Below, piece after piece: positions 21,858 through 31,829 of a DNA stretch of 64,000 nucleotides. This DNA comes from Ectobius pallidus (lineage: Eukaryota > Arthropoda > Insecta > Blattodea > Ectobiidae). The position numbers and the translations under genes were made by a program. Each line of letters opens with the position of its first letter. The stretch's first letter is position 1. The notes under the pieces are model-generated. The model saw nothing but the letters and a program-made list of their open reading frames with translations. It did not search any database and had not been told where the DNA came from. The stretch spans positions 52,354,923 through 52,418,922 of the forward strand of contig CAXKWD010000002.1 of assembly GCA_964059195.1 (NCBI GenBank), read 5' to 3'.

Positions 21858-22871
21858 CAGTCAACCCTCCATATAATGCCCCTTATTACAGTGCCACCCT
21901 CGTCGCACTGCGCCGATCAATGCAAATGGACGGATCTTCTCCCATATAAAATACATAAGAAGCCTCGTTACTGTGCCAGTTCATTTAGTGCCAGTGAATA
22001 TGTGACAAGATTTTTACAAAATATAGCTTGCATTTTTTCAGTTGCAGGATTATTTTAAAACTGGCGTGAATGTCAGGAAGATTATTTAAGAAACGTACTG
22101 TATTCTATTTCCAAGAAATGAGTGTTCCCCTGCCACTAACTGTAAATGTGCGGTGGAATGAGGAAGGTATGTTAAGAAGTCAGGTAGACCGAGTGCGTGA
22201 GGGTGAACCAGGTAGAAAGAGCACTTCATACAATGAGTCATTTCAAACTTTCACTTCTCTTAGTCCAGTGTCCATTCAGCCGTTAAACACTGCACTGGTT
22301 ACTCAGAAGATGAAGAGTAAAATGAAGAGAGCTGTTGTTACACTTCAAGAGAAACGGGAAGTTTGTGAATACAGTGAGACATTTCCAAAGTCTAGCCAGC
22401 AGGCTATTGCATCACATTTTTCGTTATTGTGGGGGAAAACTGTTAGTCGGAGATGCATAGGCAAAATTATGAGTGAGAGACAAAAATGGTTAAAACATTC
22501 TTCTGTTTCTGCAACACGACTTAGACCACCAAAATACGAAGAACTGGAGGATGCTTTGACTCTCTGGATCAGCCTGAATGCAAATTATGGAACAGTGACG
22601 GATGCAATGATTATTGAACAAGCAAAAGTGTTTGGTGACATATTGGGAATAGAAGAATTCCGGTACAGCAATGGTTGGTTGGCGCGTTTTAAGCAGCGGC
22701 GTGGATTATCACAGGTCAGTAGACAAGGTGAAAAAGCAGATGTTGATATTTTATACAGCACTGTTTAAAGCCATTTTTATTTTAAAATTTAAATTTCGTT
22801 TTAGTGCCACCCGTGCTTTGTGCTACTAAATGTTAGGGAACAAATGGTGGCATTATATCTAGGGTTGACTG
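21858..22871 (+). mobile_element. Tigger/pogo-like element reduced to its DNA-binding domain
   Basis: Terminal repeats CAGTCAACCCTCCATATAAT and ATTATATCTAGGGTTGACTG enclose 1,014 bases whose only coding content is the CENP-B-type exon at 22070. Subterminal GTGCCACCC motifs sit near both ends. The catalytic half is missing. A noncoding sister copy is at 36084-38087. Confidence 0.85.
22070..22714 (+). CDS. CENP-B/Tigger DNA-binding exon, candidate phase-0 donor
   Basis: A 215-codon exon. After an unusual N-terminal stretch of about 90 residues, residues 95-150 form a CENP-B-N/psq-type HTH (VTLQEKREVCEYSE, QQAIASHF, GKTVSRRCIGKIM). Residues 155-215 form the second, Tc5-type HTH (LEDALTLWISLNA, AKVFGDILG, NGWLARFKQRRGLSQ). 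CAG|GTCAGT at 22714/22715 is a good donor in phase 0. However, the frame continues into VSRQGEKADVD, which still resembles the family, so read-through to the stop at 22768 is possible. It sits inside the terminal repeats of the 21858 element. Confidence 0.75.
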
Positions 22872-23264
22872 TAGTTTGTGTGTGTTTCTGGTAACGTTAA
22901 GTGTGTCAGTTGAAAATTTCGCGGCTATCGTTAATACCAGAAATCCAGCCTCTGCATAAAGCATACGCTAAGAAGTAAGTTAAGGCAGAGGGTACACGGT
23001 ATATACCTGAGTATACAATCGACTACACCACTGGATATAGGTTATAGCACCTGTTTAGCATCTTGATATATTCTTTTCAATTTTATTGATATTAAATTTT
23101 AATTATTATTAGGTTAAACCTCAGGGATGAAAGTAGTGAGTAAATATTCAATCCGGAATTTGCCTTTATTGCCGGGGAAAGCTTATCTTATTTATATCGA
23201 CAACTGTTAATTTATAGGGAAATGTACTTTATAAGAAATTTTACATTTTAATAATTCATTATCT
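22872..23264. other. No gene recognised
   Basis: AT-rich spacer without an open frame of interest. Confidence 0.5.
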
Positions 23265-23425
23265 TGTCGACGTGGACAGCGCAGTGAGTATTGCTCTGGC
23301 TTTCTGGACTCAAAGTCGCGGGTTCCATCCGGCCCAGGTCGATGGCATTTACGTGTATAAATGTGACACACCGGCAATTGTCACAGGCCGGTTTTTAGAT
23401 AACCATATAACCAACCAACCAACCA
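23265..23425 (+). repeat. tRNA-derived SINE fragment
   Basis: GGACAGCGCAGTGAGTATTGC followed by the B-box-like GCGGGTTCCATCC and a (CCAA)n-like end. Confidence 0.65.
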
Positions 23426-24232
23426 ATATTTGTCTCTTCAGTTCTACATTGCAGACTTTTTTTTTTTATCAGTCTTCTATTTTAGTCAAGATATCAGAGA
23501 AAAATCGAAAATGACACGTGTAAGCTATCGTTTCTATTACAAAAAATAAATGATAGAAATTATGTTGCCCAAATTTTATCACATATACCTATTTAGATTT
23601 CTACAAGGAGATCCAATGAACTATGAACTGGCTGCGCGGTTTGCGACGTCGGCGCTCGTTGCCTTCTGCGGCTATCATAGATTGACGCTTATGTAACCAT
23701 ACAACAATTTCCTTTTAAATTAATATGTTTAAAGGTTTTGCTTACCAAACTTATGAAAGGAGATGCTGAAACTGGCCGTTATCCATACATTTTTGACACC
23801 TCTTAAAGAAGTCATCCATCACTCGCCGTAGTTTACGTTGCGAAATGCTGTCAATTTCCTTGCGGATCTTTTGTTTTAGTTGTTCCAGGGTATGTGGGTT
23901 TGTCTTATATGCTTTATATTTTAATTTACGGGGTTAGGTTGGGGGGACACATATCTCTACTTAACAATTCTATCCTTAAACATACTTTCTTACTGTGCTC
24001 ATCGAAATATTGGTTTATGTGATGTGATGTGGTCGAGTATTGTAGAAAAAAAATGCAAAGGCTCCTTGTCTGATAATTTTCTAAAGAAAAACGGGAACAA
24101 AATTGTATTCACGTACCTGGGGTGGTCGACTGTTTCCTCGTAAAACAAAAAAAAAAAAACAAAAAAAAAAAAAAACAAACAAACAAAAATTAGGCCCTAA
24201 GATTCGTTCTCCGCTCATGGGTCACCATAGAC

Positions 24233-24482
24233 CACCGCGGACCACCAGTGGTCCGCGAAGATGCTGCTGATGGTCCTCAGACATAATTTAAAAATTTCAT
24301 AAAGCAAGTGGAAAGTAAAGAAGTAAAATTTTTTCACATATTTCGTTATAATGACCTTTAATTAATACCCCAAATATTAAGAATATAGGCCTTCCTTTAA
24401 AAATGGGGTGTAAAATGAGGGGCCCGTAAAATTTTTTAGACATTTTAGAGGTCCTCGGGTTCAGAAAGGTTGAGAAACGCTG
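24233..24482 (-). mobile_element. hAT MITE nested in the 23604 element
   Basis: Inverted copy of the CAGCGTTTCTCAACC family, ending TTGAGAAACGCTG, flanked by CCATAGAC on both sides (24225-24232 and 24483-24490). Confidence 0.9.
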
Positions 24483-24839
24483 CCATAGACAATTCTTTCT
24501 TCATGGAGAGGTATTTCATGAACAATATTAGATTTGTCAGAGTTCCAATAACGATTATTTTGTATATACTGTACACACATCCATGAAGGTGGAACCAGGC
24601 CTCTTCCGAGCCTCAGTAGCGTGTCATTGATTGCAGCAGCGGCGGGAAATACGTGTCCACACGCCCAGTGGAAAAACACAGCGCAGCTGGTTCATAGTTC
24701 ATTGGGTTTCATTGTAGGCCTACAGGTTTTGCTCTTCAGTATTGTGTTGACCATGATGCGCTGTAGTTCAGTGTGAATCAATTTCGTAGTACAGTTGTTA
24801 CGTGTTATTTCTTATTGTGTTCTGTATTTAGTCACAATT

Positions 24840-25175
24840 ATGGATCAATATATGTTTACTATTGCGCAGCGTGCTTTTATGTATGAATCGTATATGTTAA
24901 CTCAGTCAGCTCGTCAGGTGCAAAAAAGATTTGCAGAACGATTCCCAGGTGTAAAGATTCCAGGCCGTACAACAATCCATAATCTGTATAATAAATTTCA
25001 GGCCACAGGTAGTGTTAAGTCTAAGAAACCTAACAGACAGCGTAGGGTTCTTACCGAAGAAATATTAGAAGACATCAGTCATCGTTTAGAGACTTCACCC
25101 CAGAAATCTCTTAGGCGTCTTTCACAACAGGCAGGCATTTCGTATGGCTCTCTGCAAAGAGCTACTAAATTGTTG
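24840..25175 (+). CDS. DUF4817-type HTH DNA-binding exon (short form), phase-0 donor
   Basis: A 112-codon exon beginning MDQYMFTIAQRAFMYESYM. The first HTH ends LYNKFQATGSV; the second is LTEEILEDISHRLE, RRLSQQAGISYGSLQRATKLL. It exits immediately after TKLL at AAATTGTTG|GTAAGT (25175/25176), the strongest donor of the HTH group, phase 0. It lies inside a TA-flanked inverted-repeat element with no catalytic domain, so it is a transposon-borne DNA-binding module rather than a transposase. The ATG is chosen because the upstream frame has only non-ATG codons and the family starts here. Confidence 0.86.
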
Positions 25176-25315
25176 GTAAGTAAAGCCTTTAACCATAGTT
25201 AAGGAAACTGCTGTATGACAACGTCACTGTATGATAACCGCAGACAGCAATGCGCACCGCCATCGCGAACCAGAAAACACCGCGCTGCCGGTTCCTAGTT
25301 CATCGGGTCTCCCTG

Positions 25316-25714
25316 TATTAGTGAAGTTTTTAGGCCGACGAAAGAAACCGGCATGTACCATTCAATATATTAATATAAATATGTAAAGGCCTACAAAATA
25401 GGTCAAATAGAATTTTCCATGTAATATTCGCCTTACAGCGTTGAACATATTAACTGAACAAATAATTGCTCAGATTATCCCCTTAGATTTCATACATTCA
25501 GAAAATAAATCATACAAGAGAGTGGAAAGTAAACAAAATTAATATAATATATGACAGGCTCATTTTAATGAATTTTTTAGGTGGGTAGCCTATATTTTTA
25601 TGGACTTCATGCTTTTAAATTGAGATTTTTTTCAAGTAAATGTAGTACCGGTAATATATTTAAGCCATCCACTATTTCTTTATTATTGATAACATTGTTA
25701 TTACCCTGCCGGTT
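25316..25714. other. No gene recognised
   Basis: AT-rich intron or spacer. Confidence 0.5.
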
Positions 25715-25945
25715 GTAAAATATGGATGTGAGACATGGTCGATTACTCTTCGGGAAGAACGTAATCTGAGAGTGTTCGAAAACAGGGTACTTAGGAAAAT
25801 ATTTGGACCTAAGAGACATGAAATCGGGGACTGGAGAAAACTGCGTAATGACGAGCTTCATAACATGTACTCTTCACCGAATGTAGTGAATCACAGAGGA
25901 TGAAATGGGCTGGACATGTTGCGCGCTTGGGCGAGAAAAGGCGTG
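25715..25945 (+). mobile_element. LINE reverse-transcriptase 3' remnant
   Basis: Encodes CETWSITLREERNLRVFENR, VLRKIFGPKRHEIGDWRKL and RMKWAGHVARLGEK, the widespread C-terminal signature of insect non-LTR retrotransposon ORF2. It contains frame breaks. Inverted and diverged relatives lie at 27570 and 58930. Confidence 0.85.
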
Positions 25946-26333
25946 TCTCAAAAAAGTTCACTTGTTAAATGTAGGTACATTATAATAATTATAGATAACG
26001 TCATATAAAAATAAATATAATAATAACATGCAGCTGAATTTTTTAAAAATGGATATAAATATTATACGAATATGTTTTTAAAATCATTTATAATCATTAA
26101 AAACGCCTACATAGCCTACAGAGAAAACCGAGAAAAAATCGTCAAATTGGTTGGCCATGAGTTTTCGGTTTTGAACCAGAGAGCTTTTACCTCTGCCATC
26201 TGGTTCGAAATTTTTATGTGTGTATTACGATACAGGTGTTCTGCATTTCACAACAATAAATTAATCGCTTTTCTTGTTAGTATGGGAAACAAAAGAATAG
26301 CAATATTAAAAAATCCTTGAAATCAAGTGGTTC
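25946..26333. other. No gene recognised
   Basis: Short open frame at 26072 without a domain. Confidence 0.5.
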
Positions 26334-26567
26334 TCAGAATAAAGGGTGTGTTTAGTAAAATATAGTACAGGAAGCCTCATGTTTCTACGATGCTTCTTCG
26401 TTCGTCGCACATTCGAAGAATAACTGATGAGGCTGACAGGGCTACCCGCGGAGTGACGTCACAGATCCCTAGCTGCCTGCCGTTCGCTGCAGTAATCGAG
26501 TTTCGTATGGCCAAGCAAGTTGTGTCTCATCGTTGCATGCGTGAGTTTGCGTGCCAGTCTATTGGAA
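26334..26567 (+). promoter_or_regulatory. Duplicated promoter region of THAP unit, with CRE
   Basis: Shares TCTCAGAATAAAG, GTGTTTAGTAAAATA and TCGAAGAATAACTGATG-like blocks with 29152-29384, so it was duplicated with the gene. It includes a perfect TGACGTCA at 26454-26461, 114 bases before the start codon. Confidence 0.65.
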
Positions 26568-27020
26568 ATGCCGAGATGTTGTGTTTTGGGGTGCTCAAAT
26601 TCCACAAATGTAGATTTAGGAATAAGTGTTCATATGTTTCCAAGCCGAGATAGATCGCCAAGCAGATTCAAAGTGTGGCTTAATAGAATAAATCGACGTA
26701 ATTTCGAGCCTACCCGAAGTTCCGTCGTTTGTTCTGAGCATTTCAGTCCAGATGACTTTGAAATTACCTCCCGGCTTAGAAATGAACTTCTGGGTGTCAA
26801 AACAAGTAGACCGATTTTAAAGAAAACAGCAATTCCCTTTTTAAAATTGATACCAGGAGAAGATTACAAGTCTCAAAGAGCGAGTAGTTCCTATGTAAGG
26901 AAGAAGATTGTCAAGGAAACAGTAGCAGATTCGTCAGTAAGTTCGTCTGATGAATTTTGCGAGACCGTGTATGAAGAAGCAGGAAACAGTGATATCCAGG
27001 AGCAAACCGACAATGGCAAG
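26568..27020 (+). CDS. THAP DNA-binding exon with two alternative phase-0 donors
   Basis: Starts MPRCCVLGCSNSTNVDLG. The THAP domain covers residues 1-92 (C4/C9, FPSRDRS, VWLNRINRR, VVCSEHF, closing TAIPFLKL). A basic region and an acidic, serine-rich tail follow. Two donors in the same phase are visible: TCGTCA|GTAAGT at 26936/26937 (consensus, after codon 123) and GGCAAG|GTATAT at 27020/27021 (after codon 151). Without splicing the frame ends at 27113. The exon is a tandem-duplicate relative of 29385. Which donor is used cannot be decided from sequence; the first has the better consensus. Confidence 0.85.
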
Positions 27021-27569
27021 GTATATGTATTAATCGAATTAGAAGAGCAGTGTGAGCTGGGTAGGGAAGTTTTTAAGGGTATTTTAAATTCTGAAACTTC
27101 TGAAAATGAGTAGGAGAATGATAGGGATGTGTCTTTTTTTGGGTAACGGCTAGTAACAGCCGTAATGATTCTAATTCCATACGACAAAAATTTTCACAGA
27201 AACAAAATTAAAAAATAGCCCGGGGTGCCCTTTTGTGCAACGATAAATGATGAAGTATTTGAAATAATCCTACTTTATTTCATAAAGCAACTGTCTCGCG
27301 TGCAGTAAGTTGCGGGTTCTGGACCCATGTTCGGTAAATCCATGCTGGGTTTTGGTGGTTTACTGGTTCTCAGAAGTATATGCAAGATTATAATTTAATT
27401 AGTGGATCTGAGAATAGATACAATATAGCCTACAATTGGTCGAATGAACTATCCATGACTAAAGACGTGAAACGTGAAAATGAGTTTGCCTATATAATAA
27501 ATAAAGCAATAAATAATAAAACATATTAAAGATTTCAGAATTTATTGTGAGAAAAATTCGAACGTGTCA
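27021..27569. other. No gene recognised
   Basis: Presumed intron and spacer; nothing readable. Confidence 0.5.
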
Positions 27570-28050
27570 GCATTACTTACTTACTCAATGGCAATAGACA
27601 ATTCCTCACCAAGCTAAAGGAAAATGGTCTATTTAATGGAACCAAAAGGTTCATTGAGCCCGCCATTCAACCCTATTTTATGCTAACTCCATCCAACCAT
27701 CCTTCACAAATTCTACTTCCCTTAAATCTATCCTAATATTGTCCTCCCACTTACGTCTAGATCTTCCAAGTGGTCTTTTCCCTTCGGGTCTCCCAGTCAA
27801 TACTTTTGAGACATGTCTCCTCCCCCATGCGCGCAACATGTCCAGCCCATTTCATCCGGGATTTAATAAATTACTCTTACTATATCCGGTGAAGAATGCA
27901 GATTATGAAGCTCGTCATTATGCAGTTTTCTCCAGTTCCCACTTTCATCTCGCTTAGGCCCAAATATTTTCCTAAGCATCCTGTTTTCGAACACACTCAG
28001 ATTATGTTCTTCCCGAAGAGTGAGGGACCATGTCTCACATGCCTATAATA
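27570..28050 (-). mobile_element. LINE 3' remnant
   Basis: The minus strand carries the same C-terminal retrotransposon block as 25715 (reverse-complement TTTCGAACACACTCAGATTA, CCTAAGCATCCTG), plus its 3' untranslated end near 27580 (ACTCAATGGCAATAGACAAT). Confidence 0.8.
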
Positions 28051-28222
28051 CAACCGGCAAGATGATAGTCCGTGTCACCATTATTACTATTATATTATCA
28101 TTAATATTATTACTATTATTATTAGAGTATCGTTATTATATTAATATTGTTGCTATGATATTTATCATCATCATCTTTTAGAAAATACGAGTATTTACTT
28201 AAAAACACTTTTCTTCCTGCAG

Positions 28223-28365
28223 CTATTCCAACACTTCATCTTGATGCTGTAGTTGGTGCATCTGAAAGACGTTCTTTGTCAACCCGTGAATATCGGAAGC
28301 ATAAGAAACGGTATAAACTACTTGTGCAGGATCTACTGGGAAATGGAAATGAAGAGGTTTTTAGG
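28223..28365 (+). CDS. THAP second exon (AVPxF motif and tail), phase 1 in, phase 0 out
   Basis: The acceptor CTTCCTGCAG precedes 28223. Joined in phase 1 to 19933-20194 it continues KPTG/A-IPTLHL, giving the AVPxF-type motif that closes a THAP domain and that the first exon lacks. A basic helix (REYRKHKKRYKLL) and GNEEVFR follow. TTTAGG|GTAAAT at 28365/28366 would exit in phase 0. If it is not used, the frame ends 14 codons later at TAG 28408, so a terminal-exon reading is also possible. No other upstream unit in the window needs this motif except 19933. Confidence 0.78.
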
Positions 28366-28699
28366 GTAAATGTCGTTCACAACATTCCACCTGGAAATTC
28401 AGATGCCTAGGATGTAAAGTCAGTTGAAGAACAAACTGTGGGTATTTTAAAAGCATACAATTTAGAATTTATTAAAGTAATTGTTCTTTTTATTCGAAGC
28501 AGGGATATTACAAAAAGGTAAATTTTAAGACTTTTTTCAAATAAATTTAATTAAAACAGAGCGTTTCTAAAGAACGGACCCATCTGGCTCTTAAATCATT
28601 CGTACAAACTTTAATAGATTTATATGCTTACCTTGCCTAGTTTTCATATATAGACTATATATATTTATATTTATTTTAAGAACACAATTTAACATCTTT
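28366..28699. other. No gene recognised
   Basis: Includes an AATAAA near 28540 that could serve as a polyadenylation signal for the terminal-exon reading of the THAP exon before it. Confidence 0.4.
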
Positions 28700-28960
28700 C
28701 TACGCCTATAGTTTTCTTTCTTCCCTTTTATCTCGTTCAATCCAATCCATATCTTCTCGTTCTCTTTCTTTTATTCCTGTTCTGATCTCCTGCATTTATG
28801 AGTTTCGAAGTCAGCCTCTGGTTGTTCTTCCAGGTGGACATCATTCCCACACCCTTCTTGGTAGCCTTTCTTCTTCCATCCTTCTTACATGTGCATACCA
28901 ATTCTTGATGTTGATTTTTTCTCTTATAACTATATTTTTTTCTATTGTGTTGTTAAATAA
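28700..28960 (-). mobile_element. LINE C-terminal remnant (second type)
   Basis: The minus strand encodes RRMEEERLPRRVWEWCPPG-like sequence, typical of the extreme C-terminus of another retrotransposon ORF2. Short and broken. Confidence 0.6.
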
Positions 28961-29151
28961 ATGAACATAGAGAAAACGGGACGCCCTGGTAGAAGAAAAT
29001 TTTTAAAAAATCCATGGAACCACCATGAAAACTTTGAAGAAAATACCGCACTAGAATGTAGAATTTTTATAAATTGAAGGGGTCGGGGGAAGATAGTACT
29101 AGTCCTCTTTTTGTAAAAAGTAAAGGCCCTGTTAACTTAAAAACAAGTGAC

Positions 29152-29384
29152 TCTCAGAATAAAGAGTTTGTTTAGTAAAATACAGCAATGAAAACCCCAT
29201 GTTTGTACAATGGTTCGTTCTCGCAAATTCGAAAAATAGCTGATGTGGCTTCCAGTGTAGTGACGTCAGCGCGCCCTATCTTCCCAGAGCCCGCGCGTCC
29301 TCGCTGTAGTAATCGAGTTTCCTATGACGAAGCAACTTGTATCTTAATATTGTATGCGCGAGTTTGCGTGCTAGTTAGTCGGAA
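29152..29384 (+). promoter_or_regulatory. Duplicated promoter region of THAP unit, with CRE
   Basis: Paralogous to 26334-26567. TGACGTCA at 29261-29268 lies 124 bases before the start codon and is retained in both copies although the surrounding bases differ. Confidence 0.65.
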
Positions 29385-29795
29385 ATGCCTAAATGTTGCG
29401 TTTTTGGGTGCTCAAACATCACAAATATCGATTTAGGAATAAGTGTTCATAAGTTTCCAAATCGAGATCGATCACCGGGCAGATTCAAAGCGTGGCTGAA
29501 TAGAATAAATCGGCGTGATTTCGAGCCTACCCGACATTCCGTTGTTTGTTCTGAACATTTCAATGCAGATGACTTTGAAATTACCTCCCGGCTTAAAAAT
29601 GAACTTCTGGGAATCAAAACAAGTAACCCGATTTTAAAGAAAACCGCAATTCCATCTATAAAATTGAAACCAGGTGGACATAAGTCGCAGAGAGTGTGTG
29701 GTGCCTATATAAGGAAGAAAATTGTCAAAGAAGCAGTTGCAGATTCTTCAATAAGTGCGTGTTCTGAATTCTGTGAGATTCCAAGAACTTTAAAG
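29385..29795 (+). CDS. THAP DNA-binding exon (duplicate of 26568), phase-0 donor
   Basis: Starts MPKCCVFGCSNITNIDLG and keeps all THAP landmarks (VVCSEHF, KAWLNRINRR, TAIPSIKLKPG). Where the 26568 copy has TCAGTAAGT, this copy reads TCAATAAGT, so that donor is destroyed. Instead the frame runs on to TTAAAG|GTACCG (29795/29796), again phase 0, after 137 codons, and would otherwise stop after three more codons. Donor turnover with phase maintained argues for selection on the junction, though only two copies are compared. Confidence 0.83.
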
Positions 29796-30555
29796 GTACC
29801 GCAGTAACAGCTGCAGTAACTTTCGATATGTATTTACAGTAGCGGTATTTAATTATTAGTTTAAATTTAGTATATTACTTACAATTTTGATTTTATTTAC
29901 AACAAAATTTTAAATTATAATAGTTTTTTCTAGAATTTAATTATTCTTTCACTTGCATGAAAGTAAATGACCAAACTAAATATTTTACAGACATAAGCAC
30001 AGTATGACTTTAAAAACTCTATATCATTTTTGAACCCCACTGTAGTTGTGGATTCAGGGTTAAAATTTCAATTAATCAAAATACGAAATAACTCTTCCAT
30101 CAGCAGGTAAAAAATTGTCTGTACCATACTCTTTGTTGGGCTCAGGGTGTTCGTCCCGAATCTTCGGGAAAAGGGCTTCCAAGAATTAATCCAGTAGACG
30201 AATTGTCTGTAAGCTACATAACGGATGTTCCTATATTGTTAGGAACATTTCTAACAAATACATAATAATTAAAAGTTACGAGAAAACTGATTTCAAGTGC
30301 TATGTTCCTATTAAAGTAAATTATGCATTGTTTGGTGTAATTTTTCTTGTAATTATGTGTAGAATTGATATATAACAAACATTTTAGATAAAATGACATA
30401 TTTAAAACATCTAAGATTGATTGATTGATTGAAGTAGACTAGGTGACTCATGGGGCGGAAATTACGGTCGGTCCTAATCTCCTGCGCTTGTAAATATGAG
30501 GGTGCTTGCGGGTGAAGGAACCTACCTGGCCCCACACGCCATCCTTGTTTGCTAA
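29796..30555. other. No gene recognised
   Basis: AT-rich. A short segment near 30430-30540 (GTGACTCATGGGGCGGAAAT...) is GC-richer but has no recognisable content. Confidence 0.45.
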
Positions 30556-30771
30556 GAGTATAAAAGTCTTTATGCAGAATTAACACAAGACAATGAAAAT
30601 CCACCAACATTTAACGCTAGTAGAGGTTGGTTCAACCGTTTTAAGGCCTGCAACGCTTTTCACAGATTAAAAGTTACGGGCGAGGTTGCTTCTGCAGATA
30701 ATGAAGGTGCTGATGAATTCAGAGAACAGGAGACAAGCTCTTCTGAGTCTACAGAAAATGTTTGTGATGAG
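30556..30771 (+). pseudogene. CENP-B-type second HTH fragment
   Basis: After an in-frame TAA at 30553 the frame reads YKSLYAELTQ, FNASRGWFNRFKACNAFHRL, KVTGEVASADNEGADEF and an acidic tail ending ENVCDE. This is the C-terminal half of a CENP-B/Tigger DNA-binding region; its first HTH is missing. A hAT element is inserted exactly at the original stop (GATGAG|TAA). It could be an exon whose upstream partner lies elsewhere, but no clear acceptor is seen; I call it a remnant. Confidence 0.7.
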
Positions 30772-31531
30772 CAGGGCCCGGATTCTGTTGACCTAAAATT
30801 GTTTGAAAAATGACCCATAAAATGACCCTAAATTTTAAAGAAAATGACTTAATAATTATAAAAAAAATGACCTAAAAACTGATATTTTATTAATAAAAAA
30901 TTATTATTGTACACACAAAGTTATAGACTAGTTTGTACATAATTGTAAAAACTGTAAATAACTGTAATGTTGTGAATGTTCTTTCCTCACGGACATTTAT
31001 ACTGGCACTGAGGCACTGGCGAGTCAAAATTCGGCATTTCCTTTTGTGGTCTGCCGGACTATATTGTTGTTTATTGAGGGTAAACAGTAGGTTGCACTCT
31101 CAAATCCAAGCAGGTGGCAGACTCTGGTGCCAACTCAATCTAATAACAATAGTAATATTTTACATTTTGGCGTTTCTTTGATACTCAAATCTGACTGAGA
31201 CATGACAACACTTTAACGCCGAATTTTTTCTTCTAGCATTAAACAAACAACACTTCAAAGACAGCACCGCTAGCGACGAAAAAGTTAATACACTCAATGT
31301 AAATACATGAAAATGACTAAATAAGGAAGCAAATGACACGAAAATGACAAAATAATGACCTAAAATTGAAATAAATGCCCTGAAAATGTAAAATTGCATA
31401 AAATGACAAAAAATGACCTAATAAAAATGCATTTCTATAATCTAGAGACCATGATTAGAATTTATCCACAAGTTGGCAATGTCTATGCAGCGTCAATAAA
31501 AAGATGACATATCATTAGAATCCGGGCCCTG
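30772..31531 (-). mobile_element. hAT nonautonomous element, 760 bp
   Basis: Ends CAGGGCCCGGATTCTG and AGAATCCGGGCCCTG. Target duplication GTGATGAG at 30764-30771 and 31532-31539. The body is full of AAATGACC words. Inverted relative to the copy at 39917. Confidence 0.93.
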
Positions 31532-31649
31532 GTGATGAGTAATAATTGTTTATACTGATTTTGTTGTGTATTTCGTGAATACATCAAATAAGTTTGAATA
31601 AAAAAATGTTTTCATTACTAAATTCCTTTTTAATAGAAGCCTACTTGAT

Positions 31650-31829
31650 CAGTGGCGGACGCAGGGGGGGGATAGGGGGGGTTACATCCCCCCCCGAAAT
31701 TTGAAAAAAGTACTCTAAGTGGCCAGTTTTATAAACTAATTGTATATTATGTAAGTTGATTAATTTTTTTTAGTATTCTTTCTACCTATTCAAATCCCCC
31801 TCCGAAAAAAATTTCTGCGTCCGCCACTG
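31650..31829. mobile_element. Short hAT MITE (CAGTGGCGGACGCAG family)
   Basis: 180 bases with ends CAGTGGCGGACGCAG and CTGCGTCCGCCACTG and an identical TACTTGAT on both sides. Confidence 0.93.

Larger units (their letters stand above)
23604..25315 (+). mobile_element. TA-flanked element carrying an HTH exon, composite ends
   Basis: The left end CAAGGAGATCCAATGAAC and the right end ATCGGGTCTCCCTG are imperfect inverted repeats about 37 bases long with TA on both sides. An additional right-type end (GGTTCATAGTTCATTGGG...) lies at about 24673-24714. The region is therefore either two overlapping elements or one nested in another. A hAT MITE (24233) is inserted in the left part and the HTH exon (24840) lies in the right part. 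Confidence 0.7.

Noticed and set aside
27739..27957. Plus-strand frame
   Set aside because: Antisense of a minus-strand LINE ORF2 remnant.
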